Shown here: one piece after another, positions 26,374 to 37,300 of the stretch
How the letters are laid out: each line of letters begins with the position of its first letter
Numbering within the stretch: position 1 is the first letter of the stretch
Notes under the pieces: generated by a model
The model's database searches: none
Told to the model about the DNA's origin: nothing
Seen by the model: only the letters and a program-made list of their open reading frames with translations
Assembly: GCA_937924805.1 (NCBI GenBank)
Contig: CALDTZ010000027.1
Coordinates: 1 to 64,000 of the forward strand
Source of the DNA: an uncultured Saprospiraceae bacterium
Lineage (GTDB): Bacteria; Bacteroidota; Bacteroidia; Chitinophagales; Saprospiraceae
DNA: 64,000 nucleotides
Direction: 5' to 3'
Translations under genes and position numbers: made by a program

Positions 26374-27852
26374 ATGAAGGAAAACTTGAATATCGTCTGG
26401 TTAAAAAGAGATCTTAGATTGCAAGATCATGCACCTTTTTATTTTGCTGAAGAAGCACCCCATGATTATATAAGTATTTACATCTTTGAACCTTCCATGA
26501 TGTCATACCCTGACACATCATTAAGGCACTTACAGTTTATTTACCATTCGATTCAATCCATGAATCAACAATTGGAAAAATACAACAGAAAAGTGATCGT
26601 ATTCTACGCAGAAGCAGTCGATGTTTTTGAACTATTAAAAAATAACTATAAAATAAACAAGATATTTTCTTACCAAGAAAGTGGCACAAGACACACATGG
26701 AATCGAGATAAAGCATCTAAACAATATTTTAAAGAAAACAAGATTCAATGGCTCGAATTCCAAAAAGATGGTGTTATTCGAGGCATAAAAAATCGAAAAA
26801 ACTGGGACAAACAATGGCAACAGTTTATAACAAAAAAATCAATAAACAACAGCTATACTAGAAGCAATCTTACCCCGCTAAATCACTCGTTGACCTTAGA
26901 GCCAAGGTTGAAAAAGACATTGGCACTTTATCCTAAAGAATTTCAACAACCCGGAGAAGAAAATGCATGGAAATATCTTATTTCATTTTGTCATGAACGT
27001 GGAAAAAACTACCAAACGTATATTTCAAAACCAATGGAATCTAGAAAATCTTGCGGACGTATCTCCCCATATTTAGCATGGGGCAATCTAACGATAAAGC
27101 AAGCTTTTCAATTTGTATCTAGTCATTCCAACTTCAAAAAACATCGTCGAAGTTTCAGTGGCTTGCTCACACGGCTTAAATGGCATTGTCACTTTATTCA
27201 AAAATTTGAGGTTGAATGTGACTATGAAACAAAATGTGTAAATCCAGGCTATGAATTACTTATTTATTCAAATAATGAAAAAAGAATAAGCGCTTGGAAA
27301 GATGGCAAAACAGGAATCCCACTCGTTGATGCTTGTATGCGATGTTTGCATTCAACTGGGTGGATCAATTTTAGAATGAGAGCTATGTTAGTATCTGTTT
27401 TTTGTCACCATTTTGATTGTGATTGGAGAAAAGGGACATATCATCTTGCAAAATTGTTTCTTGATTATGAACCTGGCATTCATTATCCACAATTTCAAAT
27501 GCAAGCAGGAACAACAGGTATTAATACAATACGAATGTACAACCCAATAAAACAATCACAGGATCATGATCCACATGGTAACTTTATAAAAAAATGGGTG
27601 CCAGAATTAAAAAACGTACCCATTGAATTTATCCATGAACCATGGAGAATGACGGTTATGGAACGAGAATTTAACAATATAGATCCCGCCTATCCAAAAC
27701 CAATCATTAACATAATTGATAGTGGCAAAGCAGCAAGAATAAAAATCTGGGGGCACCGAAATCACCCATCTGTCAAAAAAGAAAACCATCGAATCATACA
27801 ATTACATACTAGAAACAATGGAGTTAGAAAAAACGAATATAAAAGAACTTGA
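26374..27852 (+). CDS. Cryptochrome/DNA photolyase-family flavoprotein (class I-like, divergent)
   Basis: The 492-residue protein has the N-terminal antenna domain ([15 protein letters not shown]) and the C-terminal FAD-binding domain: [13 protein letters not shown], then [48 protein letters not shown] and [24 protein letters not shown]. The FAD-cavity block differs from classical CPD photolyases (usually DGDxASNNGGWQW). The protein could therefore be a cryptochrome-like photoreceptor or a repair enzyme for another lesion or for single-stranded DNA. It is the second gene of the light-related cluster. The flavin reductase gene starts 35 bp inside its 3' end, so the two are translationally coupled. 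Confidence 0.9.
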   Translation: MKENLNIVWLKRDLRLQDHAPFYFAEEAPHDYISIYIFEPSMMSYPDTSLRHLQFIYHSIQSMNQQLEKYNRKVIVFYAEAVDVFELLKNNYKINKIFSYQESGTRHTWNRDKASKQYFKENKIQWLEFQKDGVIRGIKNRKNWDKQWQQFITKKSINNSYTRSNLTPLNHSLTLEPRLKKTLALYPKEFQQPGEENAWKYLISFCHERGKNYQTYISKPMESRKSCGRISPYLAWGNLTIKQAFQFVSSHSNFKKHRRSFSGLLTRLKWHCHFIQKFEVECDYETKCVNPGYELLIYSNNEKRISAWKDGKTGIPLVDACMRCLHSTGWINFRMRAMLVSVFCHHFDCDWRKGTYHLAKLFLDYEPGIHYPQFQMQAGTTGINTIRMYNPIKQSQDHDPHGNFIKKWVPELKNVPIEFIHEPWRMTVMEREFNNIDPAYPKPIINIIDSGKAARIKIWGHRNHPSVKKENHRIIQLHTRNNGVRKNEYKRT

Positions 27853-28447
27853 TCGCACATACAGATTGAATTTAATCAATTCAATTACAGGCATAAAACC
27901 AGCAAACCTCATAGGTACTCGATCTAAAAATCAAATAGACAATGTCGCTATTTTCTCTTCTGTTGTACATTTAGGTTCTAATCCTGCACAAATAGGTTTT
28001 GTCGTCCGACCAAAGAAAAAAACACCTAGAGATACTTTTGTTAATATAAATGAAACAGGATATTATACAATAAATCATATAACACAATCTATGATTCATA
28101 GAGCACATGCCACTTCGGCAAATGTTGACAGTCAAATTTCAGAATTTGACCTAATGAAAATGGATCGAATGTTTATCAAAGGATTTCTAGCTCCTTTTGT
28201 AAAAGAAAGTCCAGTAAAAATTGGTATGAAACATATTCAAAATGTGCCTCTACCTAATGGAACAACCTTTATAATCGGATCTGTTGAAAATATCATTATT
28301 CCAGATGAATCCATCAATGACCTTGGTGAACTAGATTTATCAACCTACGATTGTGCGGGCATTTCAGGGCTTAATACCTATTACAATATGCAAATGGTTA
28401 ATCGTTTTCCATATATTAAAGCAAATGAAATCCCTTCATTCGAATGA
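27818..28447 (+). CDS. Flavin reductase-like FMN-binding protein
   Basis: The 209-residue protein resembles the flavin reductase / FMN-binding split-barrel family: an N-terminal [18 protein letters not shown], then [24 protein letters not shown], which gives the barrel and flavin-binding strand pattern, followed by TYTINH-like GYYTINHI. It probably reduces FMN or FAD with NAD(P)H. In this setting it could supply reduced flavin to the two photolyase-like neighbours; that is inference from context. Its start overlaps the preceding gene by 35 bp and its stop overlaps the DUF2256 start (ATGA). Confidence 0.82.
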   Translation: MELEKTNIKELDRTYRLNLINSITGIKPANLIGTRSKNQIDNVAIFSSVVHLGSNPAQIGFVVRPKKKTPRDTFVNINETGYYTINHITQSMIHRAHATSANVDSQISEFDLMKMDRMFIKGFLAPFVKESPVKIGMKHIQNVPLPNGTTFIIGSVENIIIPDESINDLGELDLSTYDCAGISGLNTYYNMQMVNRFPYIKANEIPSFE

Positions 28448-28578
28448 AAAAAAGCGAATTACCATTTAAAGTTTGCCAAGTCTGCAAAAAACCATTCAAC
28501 TGGAGAAAAAAATGGGCAAAAAACTGGGACGATGTAAAGTATTGTAGTGAACGTTGTCGTCGAAATAAAAACAAATGA
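28444..28578 (+). CDS. DUF2256-family zinc-ribbon-like small protein (44 residues)
   Basis: This short gene is easy to miss. ATG at 28444 overlaps the flavin reductase stop as ATGA, and its own TGA at 28576 overlaps the ATG of the next photolyase gene. The product has [14 protein letters not shown] followed by YCSERCRR, giving a CxxC...CxxxC set and a Trp/Lys/Arg-rich middle. This is the DUF2256 pattern, a family that habitually neighbours photolyases. The four cysteines probably bind one Zn2+, and the basic surface suggests nucleic-acid contact. Its function is not established. Confidence 0.9.
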   Translation: MKKSELPFKVCQVCKKPFNWRKKWAKNWDDVKYCSERCRRNKNK

Positions 28579-30065
28579 GTTATTCTATAAATATCATATT
28601 TCCACATCAATTATTTCAAGAAAGCCCACTTCTAGAAAATGGGCATAAAGTATATTTGATTGAAGAATATTTATACTTTTCCCAGTATAAATTCCACAAA
28701 CAAAAAATCGCTTTCCATAGAGCTTCTATGAAGTATTATCAAGGATTCCTTGAAAATAAAGGCATTCGTGTCGAATACATTGATGCTCAAGACAAAAGAT
28801 CAGATATTCGTATTTTCAATCAAGAAATTAGAAAGAAAAAAATTACGTCGATCTACTATATAGACCCCGTAGATAATTGGCTTTCTAAAAGATTAAATAA
28901 ATCATGCCTAGAGATTGAAACCTATGAATTGCCCACTCAGCAATTTATAAACTCAAATGAATCCTTACTACCTTTTTTTCGAAAGGATAAAAAATCTTAT
29001 TTCCAAACGACCTTTTACAAGCAGCAACGTAAAAAACTAGACATCTTACTCAATGAAGACGGCAGTCCTTCAGGAGGAAAATGGACATATGATATTGAGA
29101 ACAGAAAAAAATATCCAAAAGGTAAAACTCCTCCCTCGATCCATATGCCCGAGCAATCAGCTTATTGGAAGGAAGCAAACACCTATGTACAAACCCACTT
29201 TGATAGTAACCCGGGGTTATTGACCGAATACCCAATTTATCCAATGACACATAGTGAAGCGAATCAATGGTTTATACAATTCTTGGATTTTAGGTTTCAT
29301 GATTTTGGAACTTATGAAGATGCGATCGTAAAACATCAATCTATTTTACATCATAGTGTTTTATCACCGTTGCTGAATAGTGGTTTATTGATGCCCGAGA
29401 AAGTGGTCTCAAAAAGTCTTGCCTATTCTCAGGAAGCCAATATTCCAATCAATTCCACAGAAGGATTTATTAGACAAATCATTGGCTGGAGAGAATTTAT
29501 TCGGGGGATGTATCAATGCAAAGGGTCTTTTTCAAGAACCGCGAATTTTTGGAATTTTTCTCGCCCAATACCTCCTTCTTTTTACAATGGCACAACTGGG
29601 ATAGCTCCAGTAGATGAAACCATAAAAATGGTCTTAAAGACTGGTTATTGTCATCATATCGAACGATTAATGATCCTTGGTAATTTTATGCTGTTGTGTG
29701 AATTTAATCCAGACGAAGTCTACCAATGGTTTATGGAGTTATTTATTGATGCTTATGATTGGGTAATGGTACCAAATGTCTATGGAATGAGCCAATTTGC
29801 GGATGGTGGCACCTTTGCAACTAAACCATACATAGGAGGCTCCAATTACATTAAAAAAATGAGTAATTATCCTTCAGGTAAATGGACCGAAATCTGGGAT
29901 GGGTTATTCTGGCGTTTTATATCAAATCATGCTTCTTTTTTTAAATCTAACCCAAGAACTTCCATGATGCATCACACACTTAATCGGATGTCTGATGAAA
30001 AACGAAATTTACATTTAAAAAACGCAAATAATTTTTTACAAAAACTAGAATCAGCATCTACTTAA
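28575..30065 (+). CDS. FeS-BCP/PhrB-like photolyase-cryptochrome lacking the usual iron-sulfur cysteine loop
   Basis: The 496-residue protein belongs to the DPRP/(6-4)-type bacterial photolyase family: an N-terminal FPHQLF start, [12 protein letters not shown], then [10 protein letters not shown], the [15 protein letters not shown] helix, [18 protein letters not shown] and [18 protein letters not shown]. In typical members the segment after MSDY carries CxxC and a further Cys a few residues later that bind a [4Fe-4S] cluster. Here it reads [18 protein letters not shown] (from about residue 430), with no cysteine and a shorter loop. Cluster binding is therefore unlikely. The start overlaps the DUF2256 stop. 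Probable role: (6-4)-lesion repair or blue-light sensing; not certain. Confidence 0.88.
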   Translation: MSYSINIIFPHQLFQESPLLENGHKVYLIEEYLYFSQYKFHKQKIAFHRASMKYYQGFLENKGIRVEYIDAQDKRSDIRIFNQEIRKKKITSIYYIDPVDNWLSKRLNKSCLEIETYELPTQQFINSNESLLPFFRKDKKSYFQTTFYKQQRKKLDILLNEDGSPSGGKWTYDIENRKKYPKGKTPPSIHMPEQSAYWKEANTYVQTHFDSNPGLLTEYPIYPMTHSEANQWFIQFLDFRFHDFGTYEDAIVKHQSILHHSVLSPLLNSGLLMPEKVVSKSLAYSQEANIPINSTEGFIRQIIGWREFIRGMYQCKGSFSRTANFWNFSRPIPPSFYNGTTGIAPVDETIKMVLKTGYCHHIERLMILGNFMLLCEFNPDEVYQWFMELFIDAYDWVMVPNVYGMSQFADGGTFATKPYIGGSNYIKKMSNYPSGKWTEIWDGLFWRFISNHASFFKSNPRTSMMHHTLNRMSDEKRNLHLKNANNFLQKLESAST

Positions 30066-30171
30066 TGATAAATTAGTTTTGATTGTTTGATTCAATTTAG
30101 AAGACTAACTTTCATTTTTTATTGATAGTTACTTCATAAAAGTTCTGCGTTTTATTTATATTAGGAACAAG

Positions 30172-33100
30172 ATGCTATCGACAATTAGACCTATTTTTAT
30201 CCTTACATTTTTTTGCGTTCATTTAGCTGCTGTAGGGCAAGAATGCGAAAATCTAGAAGTAAGCATCCAAAACGACACGACGCTTTGTAGTCCAGGCTGC
30301 GTAGATCTTAATGGGCAAGTTACTGGCGATTATCTTTTTTTTAGGTGGAGTGATCCTACTGGGTATATTAATTACTTTGACCTTAACCCTTGTATTGATG
30401 TAAGCGGGCCTAATCTTTTCACCTTAGAAGTCGCTCAATTGAATTCAACTAATTTAATTGATAATGGTCATTTTGAAGGAGGAAATGCAAGTTTTACCTC
30501 CGATTACGGATATGTTGATCTGAGTTCCGCTGGATGCCCACTTCCAGTTATTCTTTGTGATGGAAATTATAGTGTGACAGATAATCCAAATCCATTGAAT
30601 CCTTCTTTTATAGATTGTGATGATGTAACCTTAGGTCCAGGCAATATGGCTGTTTTCAATGGGGCCAGTTCACCTCAAAACATTTGGTGCCAAAATATTA
30701 CAGTCAATCCAAATAAACCACATATTATAAGTTCATTTGCAACCTCTTTTGGTTTTCCGTTTCCTAGATTACAATACACGATTGATGGAACACCCATTGG
30801 AAATGAATTTACTGTATTTACGACAGGATGCAATTGGTTTCCACTTAATTTAGAATGGAATAGTGGCGCTAATACAAATGTGGAAATTTGTATTCAAAAT
30901 AATGAAGTTTCTTCTAGTGGAAATGATTTCGCCCTTGATGACATTGGTTTTTATGAACTGTGTATTGATAGTAAAAGTTTTTCTGTTGATATCGGCTCGC
31001 CATCCGTTTTTATTGATGAAAGCCAAACATTGATAAATTGCACCAATCCTGAAATTGAACTTTCTTCCATTGTCCTACCAATCACGTCGACAGTTGATTA
31101 TGAATGGTCAACACAGGATGGAACGATTATATCATCAATCGATGAAAGCAATATTATCATTGGAGATGGCGGTGAATATATGATATCTGTTATTGACGAA
31201 AACGGGTGTAGTGATGTAACCTTCATCTCTATCGATGTAGATACTATCAAACCTATGATTGCCCCATTAAACTTTGACACTCTAACGTGTACATTAGATT
31301 CTACGATGCTATCGATTGAAGCGATAAACAATGTCAGTTATAGTTGGTATAATAGCCTTGGCCAGATTTCGAATCAAACGTCCAATTCAATCGAAGTAGA
31401 TACTTCTGATCTATTTTATATTCTTGTAACTGGTACGAATGGTTGTATTGATTCTTTTGCATTTGATGTAAAAGAGAATAAACAAAATCCCAATATCGAT
31501 TTGATTGGTATCGATACGCTAACATGCTTGGACACTCAATTAATCCTAACCGTTGTATCTGATAGTATGATTACTGGATATTATTGGAACACTGGAGATT
31601 CACTTAGCCAACAAATTATTACTGAATCAGGTGTTTATGAAGTGACAATCACCTCCAACAATGGCTGCCAAGCTAATGAATCTTTTGAAATCTTCAAAGA
31701 TCAAGATAAACCTTCTATTTCCATTATCAATGATAGTTTATTGACTTGTTTAGTCGATTCCATTGAAGTCATGACAAATGTGGATTCATCCATTGCCGAC
31801 ATTCAATGGAGCCAAACCGATACTCAAATTAATACTGTTATTTATAATCCTGGCGAATATTTTGTAACGGTAACAGGATTAAATGGATGCACCCAGATTG
31901 ATAGCATTACAATTCTTGAAGATAAGACCAAGCCAAATATAAATATCGAAGGTGTACAAATACTAACCTGCTTAGATACTTCAATTACAGTAGTTGCAAG
32001 TTCCACTTTTGAAAATGTAGTTTTTGATTGGAACGGAGGAAATATAAATGATAGCATATCAATAAATAATCCAGGACTTTACACCTTGGTTGCTACAGCT
32101 CCTAATGGATGCAAAAGAGATTCATTTATCGAGATAAACCAACAAACAGATGCACCAGGTATCATTTCTATGTCAAATGGGGATTTAAACTGTAAAGAAA
32201 AAGAAACTAAGATATGGGTTGAATCGGACACACCCAATGCACAGTATCTATGGAACAACCTTGTTGAAGATTCTGTTTTTATTGCAAATCAACAAGGTCA
32301 ATATACGGTTCAAGTTATAAGTCCTGAGGGGTGCATTTCTTTTGATACTGTCATTATCAACTATGATTCTATTTATATTGACATTATGCTTGAAAATGGG
32401 ATGTTGAATTGCTTTACCCCCCAGTATGATTATAATCCATTGGAGTCCATAAATTATGATAGTGTCTATTGGACGTTACCAGATATGACCATATCAGAAT
32501 TAGCAACCGTTGAAATATCCAATGCAGGGTCTTATTATGTATCTTTCCTTGATTCCTTAGGATGTATTCACAATGATTCACTTGAAATAACAATCGATAC
32601 GATCTCTCCTACATTTACATATTCCGTAGATACCATTCGATGTAATAATGATGGTGAAATACAATTGTTTGATGTTGATCAATATGAAATTGAATGGATT
32701 GTAGGTGATATTTCTATTTCAGAACAATCATCTTTTGAAACAGACACAGCTGTCAATGTACAACTTCAATTAACGGGTATTAATGGCTGTATCACGGTAG
32801 ATACTATATCAATCCCAAACCTGAGTACTACCCCCATGTACTCAATACAAACCAATGATATTACATGTAAAAACACTTCGGGTTCAATCGAAATTGAAGG
32901 CGACAATGCACTCATGATTGATTGGGAAGGAGATGATTTTATGATTATTGATTCTTTGTCAATGACAACAAGCTCCCCAGGAAATTATTACATTACCGTT
33001 ACAGACGATCATTTATGCACTAGTTTTGATACCTTGTCAATTTCTATTGATACAATAGCTCCTATGCTAGTATATAATTTTAACAATATTACTTGCATGG

Positions 33101-34317
33101 AACCGAATGCAACCCTCGAAATAGCACTCATCGATCCTTCTGTCAGTTACTATTGGATAAACGGAATAGATACGATACTAAATACTCAGATTGTTACTAT
33201 GGATCCTGGAACCTATACAGCCTTGGTTCAAAATGAGGCAAATGGATGTATAACAAGCGAAGAGATAATTGTAGAAATAGATACTACTTCTCCTGAAATC
33301 CAACTAAATGCAAGCAGTTTCAACTGTTTTAATGATTCTGCTTTTATCTCACTTATGACACAAAATGAAAATGTACAAATTGATTGGTTTCATCAAAATA
33401 CTTGGATCAATGATTCGAAAGATTCAATAATAGTTGGGCTACCTGGAATTTACACAGTAAACGCTGTTGATACACTTAATGGCTGCACCTCAGACCAAAA
33501 CATACAAATTGATACATATATACCTTTATCTTTCGAATTTTCGATTGTTCAACCTACATGTATTGATACATTAGGTCAAATTTCAATTTTATCGATAGAA
33601 GGCGGTATCGGTGATTATAAATGGTCGTTAGATGGAGGGATAACCATTGAACCCAATAATATCGTACAATCTCTACTACCAGGCGTGTATTCAATTTGGA
33701 TTTCGGACGCCGAAGAATGTGTAATAATCCAAGAAGTAGAAATCTTTGAAGTAGAAGGACTCAACTTATCTATACTTGAAGAATTATTTATAAGCCCCAA
33801 TGAGCAAATTGAAGTAAACCCCGTAATCAATGGGAATGAGATTCTGAATATTGAATGGTTCCCATCAGACATACTAAGCTGTTCAGATTGTTGGAATCCT
33901 TCCTATCTTTTTAATCAAGATACGATCTTAACTATAACAATAACAGATATTAATGGATGCATGGATAGTGCCATTGTAAACATTTTTATTGAAGAAGAAG
34001 AAGAAGAAGAAGCCGATCAGGATATTTTTATACCCAATATATTCTCTCCTTCAAATGGAGAAAATGGTAATCAAACATTTAACCTATTCACAAGCGCATC
34101 GAATAATGTAACCATTGATTATTTATCAATCTATGACCGATGGGGAAACCTTGTATTTCATCAAAAAGACTACCTCTCAAATGATCCTTCTCTAGGGTGG
34201 GATGGCAAATATAATGGCCAAGATGCAAATCAAGGGGTTTATGTTTATTCTTGCAAAATAACATTCATGGATGGAAGTGAAAAGATATTTATCGGTGATA
34301 TATTACTTGTTAAATAA
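30172..34317 (+). CDS. Large secreted protein with cysteine-paired Ig/PKD-like repeats and T9SS type B (gliding-associated) sorting domain
   Basis: The 1,381-residue protein has a signal peptide (about 1-22, ending AVGQ). The N-terminal module (about 25-265) looks jelly-roll-like with several cysteines. At least 11 repeats of about 70-75 residues follow (about 280-1110), each opening with a DTLTC-type strand, ending in an NGC-type motif and joined by linkers such as DTTSPEI. A diverged SprB-like unit and a heptaglutamate spacer lead to the type B tail (IPNIFSPSNGENGNQTF...YDRWGNLVF...GWDGKYNG). The paired cysteines probably form one disulfide per domain outside the cell. It is likely a filamentous surface protein or adhesin; no catalytic motif is visible. 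The next gene converges on it. Confidence 0.88.
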   Translation: MLSTIRPIFILTFFCVHLAAVGQECENLEVSIQNDTTLCSPGCVDLNGQVTGDYLFFRWSDPTGYINYFDLNPCIDVSGPNLFTLEVAQLNSTNLIDNGHFEGGNASFTSDYGYVDLSSAGCPLPVILCDGNYSVTDNPNPLNPSFIDCDDVTLGPGNMAVFNGASSPQNIWCQNITVNPNKPHIISSFATSFGFPFPRLQYTIDGTPIGNEFTVFTTGCNWFPLNLEWNSGANTNVEICIQNNEVSSSGNDFALDDIGFYELCIDSKSFSVDIGSPSVFIDESQTLINCTNPEIELSSIVLPITSTVDYEWSTQDGTIISSIDESNIIIGDGGEYMISVIDENGCSDVTFISIDVDTIKPMIAPLNFDTLTCTLDSTMLSIEAINNVSYSWYNSLGQISNQTSNSIEVDTSDLFYILVTGTNGCIDSFAFDVKENKQNPNIDLIGIDTLTCLDTQLILTVVSDSMITGYYWNTGDSLSQQIITESGVYEVTITSNNGCQANESFEIFKDQDKPSISIINDSLLTCLVDSIEVMTNVDSSIADIQWSQTDTQINTVIYNPGEYFVTVTGLNGCTQIDSITILEDKTKPNINIEGVQILTCLDTSITVVASSTFENVVFDWNGGNINDSISINNPGLYTLVATAPNGCKRDSFIEINQQTDAPGIISMSNGDLNCKEKETKIWVESDTPNAQYLWNNLVEDSVFIANQQGQYTVQVISPEGCISFDTVIINYDSIYIDIMLENGMLNCFTPQYDYNPLESINYDSVYWTLPDMTISELATVEISNAGSYYVSFLDSLGCIHNDSLEITIDTISPTFTYSVDTIRCNNDGEIQLFDVDQYEIEWIVGDISISEQSSFETDTAVNVQLQLTGINGCITVDTISIPNLSTTPMYSIQTNDITCKNTSGSIEIEGDNALMIDWEGDDFMIIDSLSMTTSSPGNYYITVTDDHLCTSFDTLSISIDTIAPMLVYNFNNITCMEPNATLEIALIDPSVSYYWINGIDTILNTQIVTMDPGTYTALVQNEANGCITSEEIIVEIDTTSPEIQLNASSFNCFNDSAFISLMTQNENVQIDWFHQNTWINDSKDSIIVGLPGIYTVNAVDTLNGCTSDQNIQIDTYIPLSFEFSIVQPTCIDTLGQISILSIEGGIGDYKWSLDGGITIEPNNIVQSLLPGVYSIWISDAEECVIIQEVEIFEVEGLNLSILEELFISPNEQIEVNPVINGNEILNIEWFPSDILSCSDCWNPSYLFNQDTILTITITDINGCMDSAIVNIFIEEEEEEEADQDIFIPNIFSPSNGENGNQTFNLFTSASNNVTIDYLSIYDRWGNLVFHQKDYLSNDPSLGWDGKYNGQDANQGVYVYSCKITFMDGSEKIFIGDILLVK
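33991..34011 (+). repeat. (GAA)7 trinucleotide tract
   Basis: Seven perfect GAA units encode seven consecutive glutamates in the linker just before the T9SS type B tail. Slippage would change linker length without shifting the frame. Confidence 0.8.
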
Positions 34318-34332
34318 GACTACCCTTACTTT

Positions 34333-34370
34333 CAAAAAAAGCGGAAATCATCATGTTGACAATTTCCGCT
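34333..34370 (-). terminator. Rho-independent terminator for the minus-strand tri-cysteine-repeat gene
   Basis: Arms AGCGGAAAT (34340-34348) and ATTTCCGCT (34362-34370) form a 9-bp stem. On the minus strand the hairpin is followed by a run of seven T. It lies between two convergent T9SS cargo genes; on the plus strand no U-tract follows, so termination there is less certain. Confidence 0.75.
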
Positions 34371-34393
34371 ACCAATTTTAGAGGTAATATATT

Positions 34394-37300
34394 TTACTTG
34401 TTCACTTTCACAAACTTTTTCGTCTTGTAAATTCCTTCTGAAGTAAGCCTTACGGTATAAGGTCCTTCCTCTAAGGTAGAAATATCAAGATTATAGTATG
34501 GCACTGTTTGTTGACTTACTTGTGTTTTCATCATTAAATTTCCTAACATATTAAAGACTTGAATTTCAATACTTGCACTTGGAAGTTCTTTAATATCTAG
34601 CATAATTGAATTTTCTGCTGGATTTGGAAATACATCATATTCAATCATATTACTTTGAGTAATACCAAATCCTATGCATGAAGGCCCCATGTCTACTCGA
34701 TTGACCGTAATGTAATTTGAAGAAACCATCGCACATGCGTCTGATAAAGATGCAGTCGTTATATCATCACCAATTACGGCAATAAAGTCCCCAACATAAG
34801 TTACACCCCACACTCTACATTCCCCCGTGGGTGCGTTTTCAAAATCTGCACTTGTTCCTCCAGGTAAACCTATGATTATATTATTTTCATCTGTAATAAC
34901 CCATTGGTATGGATTTGCCGTACTATTTGTAAAAAAAGGTAATACATCGGGTGCTCCATCTCCTACGCAAACTTCAAGTTCTGTTACACCTTCTGAAGAA
35001 TACACTTCACCTGCATTTAACTTATTTGAACATTCCGAAGTGATCACAATGTCATCCAAATCCCATGCTGTAGCTGGACCTTGTGCACCAATCAAACAAT
35101 ACCCAAGCAACTCAAAAGAGAAAACAGCTTGTTCTGTTGTCGTAAAGTCAGGGTTATCACTAAAGTCAAAAGCTTCTTGTGACCATTCAAAAGAAGTCGG
35201 GTTATTATCTTGTCTAAATATTTCTACACCATCTTTTAAAACTCTAATCGCATATTTTGTCGGATAGTTATTAGGACCAGAACTTCCATTTATCCAAGAA
35301 AATTCTTCGGGTGCTTTTTCGAAAAATTCTATTCCACTTAGGTTTGCCATTCCACTTAATCCTGGAGTAACCAAAACATCAATTTTAACTGGATAATCTG
35401 TATTCGGATCATAGGCACAACTATTATATGAACTTACGCACATCGCTGTTGATTGTTGCACGCCTTCTGTACACGAATGCTTATTTACCGTTGGATTATC
35501 TCTATATAAATGACCTCCAAAAACCTCTAGTGTTGCACAGCCTGCTGAATTATCAATGGTGGCTGTAAATTCTTCATAACTGCAATCTTGACTCGTTTCA
35601 ATATCTGCTTCACAATTTTCCATATTGAAAAACAATCGAGACTCACCTTCCCCTTCAACATCTAATTTTGTAATTACGATAGGATTTGAAAAATCGTAAC
35701 ATCCAGTTATAGTTCCAATATTTCTTCCAATATCAAAATTTACAATCCCGTCTTCATAACTAATATGATAAATTACACAAACACCAAACCCAGTGTCTTC
35801 AAAATCAAAAGTGGACGTTTCACTAATTGTTAATATATCTCCATCTGTATCTGTGATAATCCAACTCGAATTAGCTCCAAAATTTCCATTTACTGAAGCG
35901 GTTAAAAGATCTGCTAAGCAGTCTCCAACACACACATTCGCTGCATCAGTACCATCTTCTAAAGAAATATTTCCACCTTCATCCATGAATCGATTTACGG
36001 TTATTGCATTTGACAAGTTATAGCACCCAATTAAATCAGTTGCCTGCCCACCGACCGTAAGTCCAGCTAAACCTTCTTCATAACTCACATGCCATATTAA
36101 ACAAACACCCGCTCCTGCATTTTCCAAATTAAATGGTGGGCCAGAAGGAATTTCTAAGATATTACCTGAAGCGTCAGTAATAAACCACGAAGAAAAGCTA
36201 CCTTCTTCATTTTCCAAATCAACATTTATGAGATCATCAATATCATCACCGACGCAAATAGTCAAAGGACTATTTGAGGTAATTGATCCACCGTTAACTG
36301 AATTTCTTGTAACCATTAAAGCATTTGAAAGTGCGTAACATCCTTCAATATTGTTAATATTTGAACCAATGATAACGTTCGAAGTCGTCGATGTCATACT
36401 CAAATGATAGATCAGACATATTCCACCACCTGCATTCTCAAAATTAAATGGAGGGGCAAGCGGCATATCTAAAATTGTTCCATCCATACTGGTAATTAAC
36501 CAAGCCGAAGATTCACCTTCATCACCAGATACATTAACATTAATCAAATCATCTAATCCATCACCTACACAAAGTTCCAAATTATCCGATGAAACAATCA
36601 TGCCCCCATCCGCATCTATTCGCGTTATCGCGATCGAATTTGACAAATCAAAACACCCCGTTAGATTCGCTACATTTTCTCCAAGATCTAAACCTACAAT
36701 ACCAGATTCAAATCCAATGTATCGAACGTAACAAACCCCTGGTTCAGCACCAGAAAAATCAATCTCAGGGCTATCTTGAATATTTAATAGTATTCCTGAC
36801 TCATCGGTTACCGTCCATGCTCGATTTGAACCATCCGCATTTAAAACAGAAAATAAGATTGTATTATCTTCATCGACCAAACATATTGTAGTTGGATCAT
36901 TGGTTTCAATGATTCCTCCATCTACATTGGTTCGAATAATTTCTATCGGTGTCGAAATACTAAAACATCCCTCTAGATCATCTATATTTTCTCCAATTTC
37001 ATTCCCGTTTAGTAATCCATTATAGCTTACATAAGAAATATAACAAGTACCTTCTCCAGCTCCATTAAAGTCAATCACACCATCCGCTGACATATTTAAA
37101 ATCGTTCCAGTATCATCTGTAATTAAATACGTATGACCTTCTCCTATTGCCTCTGACACATTTACTGTTACGATTGTATTACTCCCATTTCCAAAGCAAA
37201 TATCTGTTGGATCCGTTGTTGAAATAGAACCACTGCTAACTTCATTTCTAGTTACAGTAATAGCATTTGATAGTGCAAAACAACCTTGTAGATCTCCTGC

